Assembly (NCBI RefSeq): GCF_000764305.2
Contig: NW_025936293.1
Coordinates: forward strand, 1 to 64,000
Length of the DNA stretch: 64,000 nt
Direction of reading: 5' to 3'
Source: Hyalella azteca
Lineage: Eukaryota > Arthropoda > Malacostraca > Amphipoda > Hyalellidae
Part shown: in pieces, positions 55,701 through 64,000 of the stretch
Position numbering within the stretch: the first letter of the stretch is position 1
How the letters are laid out: the number at the start of each line of letters is the position of its first letter
Program-made: the position numbers and the translations under genes
The notes under the pieces: generated by a model
What the model saw: the letters and a program-made list of their open reading frames with translations, nothing else
What the model was told of the DNA's origin: nothing
The model's database searches: none

Positions 55701-58381
55701 GATGCGGGGGGCCGCCGCCGCGTCGATCTCGACTTGCGCTGCGAGTGTAGAAGGCGAATTGTTATTCTTGAGGTCAATGATGTTAAAATAACGTTGATTA
55801 CGAGGGGGTTTCATTGAAATAACGTTGATTACGAGTTGGTTTAGTTGAAATAACGTCGATTACGAGTTCATTTTGATGAAATAAAGTCGATTGCGAGTTC
55901 ATTTCGTTAAAATAAAGTTGATTATGAGTTGGTTACGCTGATATAACGTCGATTACGAGTTCATTTTGTTGAAATAAAATTGATTATGAGTTCATTTCAC
56001 TAAAATATCGTTGATTACGTGTTTTTTTCATTAAAATAACTTCTATTACGAGTTGATTTCATTAAAATAACGTCGATTACGAGTTTATTTCGTTGAAATA
56101 TCGTCAATCACGAGTTGATTTCGTTGAAATAACGTCAATTACGAGTTGATTTCATTGAAATAACGTTGATTACGAGTTGGTTTCATTGAAATAATTTTGA
56201 TTACGAGTTGGTTGCGTTGAAATAATGTCGATTACGAGTTTATTTTGTTGAAATAACGTCGATTACGAGTTGGTTTAGTTAAAATAAAGTTGAATACGAG
56301 TTGGTTCGTTAAAATGAAGTTGAATACGAGTTGGTTCGTTAAAACAACGTTGACTACGAGTTGGTTTTGTTGAAACAACGTTTAGTCAACGTTATATTAA
56401 CGACAAAACTGCATTGTTGCGAACGACGAGTTATCGAGTTGCGAGCTTATTGACGTAAAATTATGCCCTAACCGTCAAATTGCGTGATGATGAGCGTAAA
56501 ATTTTGTCGCTGTGGATGTAATTTTTACTTCCTTTGTAAACCAAGTTGAGATATCTACGATTTCGAGGTACATTATTTCCAACTCAAATTTAGGACATTG
56601 ACAGAACTTTTTTTAAAAAAGCTCGATGGTTTTTGTCAATGCAGGCGTAAACTTGCGATAATCGAATACGCGCGATGAAAGAGTGGAATAAAAGCTATTT
56701 CTTAGTTCGCTCATCTTCCACTCCCGTTAGAGATGTATATAAATTTCTACATAGAACACGATTATAAAAAATTATTTCCCTACCTTCTCTATAGTGCAGA
56801 TTTCACTTCGAAGGATAAATTCAATCCATTACCAACATTGAGTGTGAGAGAAATTCAAAGATTTACGAGACCGATTTTGAATACTGAAACTCGGGCTGTT
56901 CTCTATTTTTACCATGCAGCTTCGTGCACTAGATTGTACATTGATAAGCAGGGACTTGGATGAATTTTATTAGTTATTGCGCCATTCACAACACTGACTT
57001 GTCGTTTAAGAAAATGCAGCGCGCTGTCAAGTCACTGTCATGCGGCAAAGAAATCTACGTAGGAGACCTCGAGCGATCCGCTTCGTTGACGATCATCGTG
57101 TTTATGTCGGGAGTATATAAGCGCTTGTGAGCCGAGTCCATTAATTCCACCATGTGAATCGTTTTGTAAAAGTGCTTGTCTATTCCCCTTTATTCATAAA
57201 AATCTGCTAATTCAGATCAGATGTTTGTAGTTTTGAAGGTCGACAAGATGGATTTCTGACCATCAATAAGATAAGTTGTTGCTTATAAACCGGATACTCG
57301 AGTGCACAAAATATATTGCGGAATTTAATGCTCATTATTAAGTATTCTACGGAGGAACTGACCAGCGTGTCCGTTGTTCTTGATCCTCATCCTGCGAGGC
57401 TTCATGTCGTAGTTCTTGAAGGTGAGGGCCTTCCAGTTCTCGCGCTTCACGTTCGCCGTCTCGATGTTGATGGGCGACTGCCGGCGCCCGTTGCACGACG
57501 CCACCAAGTGGCCCCAGTTACTCGGACCTGATCACCGTTTAAAATAATATATAAGTTATTCAATTTGTAAATTCTGGAGTAAATAAAAAACTTTATTCCT
57601 GCTGGTCAGAATTAGTCATCTTGTGCATACCAATGATAAATGCATAGGATTACGCGATGCTGTAGGCAAGGCTTTAAAATTGTCTAAATATTGTTAAAAA
57701 GTTGGACTTCTGAACGAAATTAGATTTATTTAGGTAATTTTAATGATTAGCTCGCGCTTCTATAAGTTAGCGCTCACTCCATGTTGCATATCGCTCTCGA
57801 TTTAATTAGATGGATGCATGAAAATACCGCACGAAATTTGTTATTGGTAAACAAACTCAACTAAAGCGGCTTTAAACTTGACATTTAATGATCGAGACAT
57901 GCTGTTGTCTACTCGAATTGTGCGTATCGATGCGAGTTAAGTGATTATGTCAATAAGGAGATTTTGATAATTTTCATTTATTTCTGAACCAGTTGATTAT
58001 TGCTGAAGTGAGTTAATCGAACAGTCTTTCTTATTAATGTTTTGTTTGTATGCAAAATTTAAATAGTTCCCTTTGTCCGTGAAATATAACGTAAAATTTG
58101 AATCCAGACGAATTTACATTTGAAGTTCTAGTTTCTGTCGAAAAATAAACTGAAAATTACAAAATTTCATGTGCATGAAAAGTAGCTAATGCTTTATGAG
58201 CTTCAATTAAATTGTTATTACCGTTATTATGTATAGCGTTACTGGCAATAAGGAAACGAAGATAATTCTGACTAAATTTACTAGTTGTTACAATAAAGAT
58301 TTTGTATCGTCACTTGATTTATTCTGGCAATCTCACCTGTACTTCCTTCATAGGACCAGGATCCGCCAGCTGCTGAACAAC
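52657..58381 (-). CDS. Alpha carbonic anhydrase, probably GPI-anchored (5' end missing)
   Basis: Seven exons on the minus strand join in frame: 58381-58337, 57527-57363, 55642-55504, 54818-54646, 53965-53805, 53409-53323 and 52764-52657, 291 codons plus stop. The enzyme hydrates carbon dioxide. Signatures in order are WSYEGSTGPSNWG, RRQSPINIET, NNGHA, AQFHFHWGSDSSMGSEHT (two zinc-ligand His), YPMEMHMVHYK (third zinc-ligand His), YRYDGSLTTPTCNEVVTWTV and NNFRPPQ. The tail, SYSGTGSDASSMKSLGLAVY then FLSTLAVVVASV, has small residues followed by a hydrophobic end, as in GPI-anchored enzymes of the CA IV type. The signal-peptide exon upstream of 58381 was not identified. Confidence 0.92.
53323..53409 (-). 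CDS. Carbonic anhydrase exon with FRPPQ motif
   Basis: MEVFRNMRNDHGHNLVNNFR then PPQALSSRK. Phase 0 to 0, donor GTGAGT. Confidence 0.92.
53805..53965 (-). CDS. Carbonic anhydrase exon with TTPTCNE motif
   Basis: YPLRAFLPRDVGAFYRYDGS followed by LTTPTCNEVVTWTVFDQ. Cys here would pair with the N-terminal Cys of secreted isoforms. Phase 1 in, phase 0 out. Confidence 0.93.
54646..54818 (-). CDS. Carbonic anhydrase exon with third zinc histidine
   Basis: YPMEMHMVHYKTAYGTIGKA, then DGLAVLGVMFEISQTDNPAF. Phase 2 in, phase 1 out, donor GTGAGA. Confidence 0.92.
54820..55290. repeat. Degenerate repeats resembling the neighbouring splice acceptor
   Basis: Variants of 'catcgggtatctgtgc' (the acceptor and first codons of the 54818 exon) recur at about 54946, 55048, 55096 and 55149, with 'ggtcaataaagaggta' between some of them. 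Units are irregular (about 45-100 bp). Confidence 0.55.
55504..55642 (-). CDS. Carbonic anhydrase exon with HFHWG active site
   Basis: AQVEIDAAAAPRIDDGGLAG then EYIFAQFHFHWGSDSSMGSE. The acceptor CTCGCAG at 55643-55644 is used here. A duplicated acceptor 96 bp upstream would add 32 residues in frame. Donor GTGATT, phase 2. Confidence 0.9.
55590..55784. repeat. 96-bp tandem duplication of exon start plus acceptor
   Basis: Two copies offset by exactly 96 bp cover the first ~50 bases of the HFHWG exon, its acceptor and adjacent intron. Both frames stay open, so reading from the upper acceptor at 55739-55740 adds 32 residues without a stop. Few differences between copies suggest recency. Confidence 0.93.
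55785..56400. repeat. 31-bp intronic minisatellite, about 20 copies
   Basis: Unit close to AAATAACGTTGATTACGAGT plus TGGTTTCGTTG, moderately diverged, abutting the 96-bp duplication in a carbonic anhydrase intron. Confidence 0.92.
57363..57527 (-). CDS. Carbonic anhydrase exon with QSPINI motif
   Basis: PSNWGHLVASCNGRRQSPIN and on to RRMRIKNNGHA. Phase 1 to 1. Donor GTCAGT. Confidence 0.92.
58337..58381 (-). CDS. Carbonic anhydrase, first recognised exon
   Basis: 45 bases encoding CSAAGGSWSYEGSTG (last Gly split). Acceptor GCGTGCAG, donor GTGAGA. It gives the conserved W-x-Y N-terminal motif. It enters in phase 1, so a further 5' exon exists. Confidence 0.85.
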
Positions 58382-58988
58382 CTGCACGCAAATATAATCA
58401 CTGTGATGAATAAGCTAATAAATTCCTACATATTATTATACATTCATTAATGCTCCAAGTAATGAAGAATGTGAGGAGCATCCGCCTATCTCGGCAACTG
58501 CCCATTCTATGCGAATTTAAAAAAATACAAGGAAAATTACGAGTAGTTGAGTGCTCTGAAAACGTCAGGTGAGATTCGAAATTTCTGTTATGATGTTATT
58601 AAAATTTATGTTATGAAAAGTTATGAAGTACAATTTCCTACAAGAAAATAATACAGGAAGACAAAAGCCCCGGACTACAAAGAGGTTGATAGAAACGAAT
58701 TAATTCTGCAAATATTTGCGACAGAAGAGAGATGAGTTCGCGGATTTTCCATTAATCAAGAGATCAGTATTCCGCTATGATTGAGCATGATTATTGTGTT
58801 AAAAAGTTACTGTTCTGGCAGAATTGCACCCGCACCCATCTAAAGCTAACAGTAATTAGAATCACGAAATATTCCTGTCGATTAAAATATCTGGTATTTA
58901 CAGTAATTCATGTTATATGTAACAGAATGGTATTAATCACAAAGAAAAAAAAACAAATTTGAAATTTTGGTTTGCCCGCTGCAGCGAG

Positions 58989-59048
58989 TTTTCCTGTGCC
59001 ACTCTTTTTGGTTTGCGCGACACTAAGTGTGCAGTGGCACAGGAAACT
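58989..59048. repeat. Short hairpin
   Basis: TTTTCCTGTGCCAC and GTGGCACAGGAAAC pair around about 30 bases. No flanking duplication noted. Confidence 0.7.
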
Positions 59049-59049
59049 T

Positions 59050-60100
59050 ATTCATATTCGGAAGAATGATGTGCGTATGTCGTAGATTTAGAACTAAATT
59101 TAGGTATGTGGTCATGTAATAGAAAAGCGAGAAAAATAAAAGATTCGAGTCGTTCACACGCTTGTAAGCAGATGCGGAATTCAACTGTTATAAAAAATTT
59201 TCGTCTTGGTATCCTCGGTTTATCAATAGCAGACAACAAACGGCTTTCCTTAACAGGCCACCCAAAAAGCGACTGTGTTACTTGGGACTTGCAAAGAAGG
59301 CGACTGTCGGCGTTGCAAGTTGCAGTCTCCGGAAACGTTTTAAGGAACATTTGCATGCGTCTGTGCCTGTCGTCTGAGCACAAAGCGCTCTTCATGCTCA
59401 GTGACAGAAATAAAATACAAATACCCAAGTTACTCCAACAAAAATCGCTGGACTTTGGGGACCGATTTTACTTGCCTATGTATTGGTTTCAGTACTTCTG
59501 CCCGCGCGAAATTTCCTCGATAAGCTTATGCCTGCTGCAGGACTGGATTCCAATCCAATGAAGTTATCCAATTGGCAATTTTATGCGATTGCGACTAAGA
59601 TAATATCTTGCTGGACAGCCCTAAGTAAAACAGGGTAAAATTTGAAGAAAGTTGAAGATTTCATTTAACGTTTGCCTTCTGCAACACCTCCCGAAACACT
59701 ACAAGACAATACAAGTGCAGAGAACAACGGATTGTATTTTCTTTTGAATAAATCGCTTATTATATCTGAGTGGCTAACAGGTTCATGTAAATAATTGAAC
59801 TGCTATGCTTCTTTACAATATTTAGTCAAATTCGGAGTCATGGAATTTCGATCAATTAAACGAGAATTTTCATATAAGTAAATCATGAAGAATGTGTAAA
59901 ATGGAAACGAGACTGAACAATTTTCAAAAACAAGACACTACCCGAAGAGACTGCATGCTGCTTTAAGGTCAAAAAAGCAATTCCAATTTGGTGCCAACCA
60001 GAAAATTAAGAAAGGCTGAGGATCTCATTTGGACAAAAGCCTTGCCCGGACTCTCTGCCTTCCGCGCTGCTTTTGGAATACAAAGAACCAAATCGCAGTG
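59050..60100. other. Stretch with overlapping ORFs, no gene called
   Basis: 59106-59561 (+, 151 codons) and 59428-59048 (-, 126 codons, starting MGICILFLSLSMKSALCS like a signal peptide) overlap on opposite strands. Neither shows a recognisable family or splice structure. The minus frame would be in the right direction for the missing carbonic anhydrase first exon, but no donor of the right phase was found. Confidence 0.3.
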
Positions 60101-60111
60101 AACCAACGCTT

Positions 60112-60345
60112 GAACTCGCAACGTCAACGCGCCACCCTCACCCCGCAACGTCAACGCGCCACCCTCACCCCGCAACGTCAACGCGCCACCCTCACCCTTC
60201 TACGTCAACATCACCCACACACCGCAACGTCAACGCCACCCACACCCCGCAACGTCAACTTCACCCACACACCGCAACGTCAACGCCACCCTCACCCCGC
60301 AACGTCAACGCCACCCACACATCGCAACGTCAAAGCCGGTCACGT
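60112..60345. repeat. CGCAACGTCAACGCCACCC minisatellite, about 9 copies
   Basis: GC-rich unit of roughly 25-28 bp alternating between 'ccctcaccc' and 'ccacacacc' variants. ORFs here are low-complexity and spurious. Confidence 0.9.
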
Positions 60346-60377
60346 CCTGACCCGTATTATACATATACATACATACG

Positions 60378-60422
60378 CCGGCGTTATACAGCGTCCTGAA
60401 CCGCTGTATATAACGCCGGCCA
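60378..60422. repeat. Palindrome beside the minisatellite
   Basis: GCCGGCGTTATACAGC and GCTGTATATAACGCCGGC pair around GTCCTGAACC. 'cacgtcctga' also repeats on both sides. Confidence 0.8.
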
Positions 60423-60429
60423 CGTCCTG

Positions 60430-63400
60430 ACTATACAGCTGCCGAGAGCCTGCATGCAGGTCCCCCAATCTCGTATATTCTGCAAACATCTCTATTCACC
60501 GGAAAACACTGGACCTTTCATAGCTACAAAACACTTCATAGCTCCGCCGCACAATGCAGGTTCAACTTGAATATATGCAAGTAACTCATTGCTCTAGTCG
60601 AGTCAAAACAAGATTTTGACGAAATTAGGTTGACAACATTGCGATGGCAAAAATGACTGGAGATACGAAGAGATTACATTTTAAACGTTTAGAAATTTGT
60701 TAATTTTAGGTTGATATTATTTGAAACGAAGTTCATAAGCAACGCAAAGTAGACAAACAGAAGGCAGGAATCACCCTTTGCGACTGAGCGCATACTGTGT
60801 TTTTTAGTACGCGAGAAAGAATGTGCCTAATTAATTCGCGTGAAACTCTCTCTGATTGTAAACTGGTAGTTTTCTGGTTACTATAAAGTTGGTAACATTC
60901 CAAATGAAGCATTAGTTCCAATGTTGAGAAATTGTTAAAATTGTTTTTGACTAAGGACTTCTGTTTGCAGTCGTCTCAACACTATTAAAGATATTAGAAA
61001 ATTAATTGTCTAAATTTTGACAGCATGTATAAACCGAAATAAAACTACACCATAAATAAAAAAAACGTGCTTGACTAGCAGTTTGTAGAGATTTAAACTT
61101 TTCATGGAACTTCAGCCGTTTATTGCGGAATTTGTAATTCTACAATATAACATTTATAACAGGAAAGGCTTCCAGTACTTAATTATGGCTCTAATAATAC
61201 GCGGCTTCAAATTCGCTCCGGAAATAATGTTGAATTCTGTAATTTTTACCTAATTTCCAGAGTTGTTGAGGCAATTCTTTTTGCCTATCGCCAGAATCTG
61301 GTTATTTCTCAAATGCTTTCAAAGCAAGATATTCATTGTCAAACGAGAAACACTTCAACGTTCCTACCCGTTGAAGACACGTATATGGGTATAGCTGAAT
61401 ATATGATAATGTTGATAGAAATGTCAACGAGACACGGGTAAATTATTTTCCTGTAGTTCAGTAGGAACACGACTGGATCATAAATGATGCCAGCACCACA
61501 TCTAACACAAAGCTGAACAAATTTATTCACTTGTAGCTATTGCGATCAATTATTGCCGGTTGAAAAACTCTTCGTCACCAGTAACTTTATTCTACGGACC
61601 ATGAGGATTGGATCACCGCCATAGTTTCCAGCAATTGGCCGCATCTAGCCTGGACTGGCTGCACACACGACGAGTCGTAGAGCACAAAAAGTTTTAGAAA
61701 CGCAGGAGTTCAGGCATCAACTAAAAAACAATCTTCTGCGTACAGATTTGGCCCACATTAAATTCTTTCACTAGGGTGTGTGTGATAGACAGCACGAGGA
61801 TCCCCTTTTCAATCGCCACGCGAATGCGGAAATACCTTGTGCTTCGGCCTCGCCATTCTCACGCTCTATGAAGAGTTCCATGGCACCAGCGAAAACGTGA
61901 CTTTCCTATAAAAACTTTCGGACGTGTCGAGCACGGCCAGCAATCTTCCATGGGCCAGCCATCGATGCACCGACGACAATATTCACCAAGGTCATCAAGT
62001 ACCCAACAACAGTGACACTGCTGACAACACTAGCGCCAATAGCTTCTGGTTTTCATTGTCAGGTTACCATTCCGCACCGCCGGACTAAGCTGCAATATCC
62101 GCCCTCAGTTCCGTTCAATATTTCCAGTCCCGCACCGGCGGAGCACCCATCTGGCTAGCCAAAAATTTACAGGCAACGCCTGTGTAGTCGATGAATAAAC
62201 GACGGCCGATCAGCAATGAAATTGCCCTGACTTTTCTTATAAATTCTATAGATTTCATTGATAACTGTTTGTTCGAATGGTTAGTTTCCTCGCCGGATGA
62301 CGGATTCTAAAGGGAGCATTGTCGTCAAAGCAACAGGGTATTGTAATTCTAACAAATTTCAGAGAGACGAACTTCCGAGTCGAGGTTTACATATTTCACT
62401 CTTTTCCAAACAGATGCGTATATTCCATGAATGATTCACAACAACGATAAACGACAAGAATATTGATTAGCACGAATGCAAAGTATTTGTAAATAGTAAA
62501 CTCTAGTAAATCTGACCACAAAAGAAACGCAACACGATGGTGGCAGGATTTTTACCGGATACAGACACACGTTAATTTAATCTGTTAGCTATCCTTGTCA
62601 AAGTTATATAACTTCAAAATACGCCACAGGAACACTGGGACCAGAACTACCCACTTTCTTAGTAGGTAGATCATTTTTTTTCTCGTTAATTCTAAGAAGC
62701 ATCTTACTATTATACTGAATGTAAAATCTAGATCTTACATTCAGAGACCCCGAAGTTTGACATCAAATTCAAATGTGGGTATGTAAAACAACTTCCGTAT
62801 TGGTATGCTTAATTTATAATCGCGTACGGGAAGTTGGTTGCATTTTTTGTGATATCTTGCATCACATTAGATGCTTTCATAATTGCAGTTTGTAAATTTG
62901 CTTAAGTAATTGAATATTGTTTGCCTGATCTCGTAATGATTAAAGCATTATTTAGCCGGCAATCGCTCTGACGCTTCGCCAAGCTAACAATTAATGTTTA
63001 TGAGTAGGAAAAAGAAAATGATGATAAATGAAATAAGATTTGAAATAAAGTCCCAAGAAAATGCGATTGTAATATAGGAGGCTAAAAATTATATAGTGGG
63101 CTGCAGCTAGACAGCTAAGATCAAACGTGACCAGCTCTGACATAGGCATTCAATTTATGGTAGCGGTCAGTTAAGCTGCTGATGACGACCGAGGCACTGG
63201 TTCCTCTCTTATAGGATTTTAACTCCAACGTCAGGGTAATTGATTGTGAGCGATAGTGTTGGAATTCCATTGCATTGTGAAATACAGTGGTATTAGTGAA
63301 AAAATAATTAATTTGTAGCGTTGAGGTTTTTACAATTTGTTTTCTGTATTTAGGATCACGCGCTTTATCTCGTAACTCCTAGCTCAGCTCTCTCTCTACA

Positions 63401-64000
63401 TATTAGATTTGTCACAGCTCTCTCTCGTGTCTGATTTGCAAGCATTTATTTCCTAGTATCCGATTTGCTGATTTTTAGCGCATTTTCTCATTTATGGAAA
63501 AAATACACTATTGTGCTCGCCATGTCCGTCTGTCCGTCCGTCCGTGACCTCAAGTTTTCGTCGGCGAGAAAATGCGCTCTCTGTCACTCACTGCAGTGAG
63601 TACTGAGTTATATTTTTTTAGTTTGCTATTTCGCAACCATTTTGTAAGACTGTCCGTTCTGATTTGTTACTATAATAATTCGCTGTTTATATTTATTATA
63701 TTAACTTTAGCTTTGTCATTGTTGTTTCAAATCCCGTTCAGCCCAAGCCTTGCTTATTAAACCAATAGGGAAGTGTCTTATAGTTTCCGCTTAATGATAG
63801 GCGTGACGAGAACATACAAATTTTTGAGGTGAGGCAACTGTTAATTTTAATATATGAGGCTAGTTCATTGTCACTGCGATGGAGCAGCTGCTTCGGCAAT
63901 TGAATTGAAAGTTTACGTCGGTAGAAGGAGCTTCCTTAACTCAATTTTAGTGAGTAGTTCTCAGGACATTCTGAGTTCAAATGCATGTACATGTTGGACG
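60430..64000. other. Gene-poor stretch to window end
   Basis: No supported exon. A GC-richer patch at 61560-62220 has no recognisable coding content. A short GTCCGTCTGTCCGTCCGT microsatellite lies at about 63525-63545. It may include the promoter and first exon of the carbonic anhydrase, not located. Confidence 0.4.

Noticed and set aside
59048..59561. 151-codon plus-strand ORF and overlapping 126-codon minus-strand ORF with a signal-like start
   Set aside because: Mutually overlapping, no recognisable family, no splice partner with the phase needed for the carbonic anhydrase first exon.

Overview
This is a eukaryotic, AT-rich, intron-rich and transposon-rich genomic window. The introns are GT-AG, exons are short and more GC-rich than their surroundings, and DNA transposons, MITE-like elements and minisatellites are dense. 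The gene families (a multidomain Cys-loop channel, a GPI-type alpha carbonic anhydrase and a large C2H2 zinc-finger protein) and the repeat load suggest an arthropod, most likely a crustacean. That placement is inference. The sequence contains one 673-base N gap and three single Ns, so part of it is draft assembly.

Three protein-coding genes can be assembled exon by exon with matching splice phases. (1) Minus strand, 14321 down to 3771: a 14-exon gene of 939 codons. It encodes a signal peptide, a pentraxin/concanavalin-like region, a C-type lectin-like domain, an LDL-receptor class A module and a complete pentameric ligand-gated ion channel (Cys-loop, M1-M4). This unusual fusion is the most interesting gene here. 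(2) Plus strand, 33675 to about 46956: a 12-exon C2H2 zinc-finger gene of about 1410 codons, with nine or ten fingers separated by long disordered, Ser/Thr/Asn-rich exons. One finger exon occurs twice in a local duplication next to the N gap. (3) Minus strand, 58381 down to 52657: an alpha carbonic anhydrase with all three zinc-ligand histidines and a C-terminal hydrophobic tail typical of GPI anchoring. Its first, signal-peptide exon was not found.

Between and inside these genes lie mobile and repetitive sequences. They include nested TA-flanked elements (5640-6542), a long foldback element (8928-9665), a direct-repeat-flanked locus with a hammerhead-like palindrome (15668-17772), a 3-kb composite of subterminal repeats flanked by a 22-bp direct repeat (21344-24444), and a degraded non-LTR retrotransposon (about 26.6-33.3 kb). 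The retrotransposon is broken up by a hAT-like element with a perfect 8-bp target duplication and by several MITEs. TIR elements also sit inside the zinc-finger duplication.

A recurrent pattern stands out: several minisatellites appear to have grown from exon edges. A 21-bp array starts at a splice donor of the zinc-finger gene. An 18-bp array starts at a second donor of the same gene. In the carbonic anhydrase gene a 96-bp in-frame duplication carries a splice acceptor, acceptor-like degenerate repeats lie beside another exon, and a 29-bp array contains the stop codon. The three genes do not form an operon or an obvious pathway. They look like ordinary neighbours in an animal genome.
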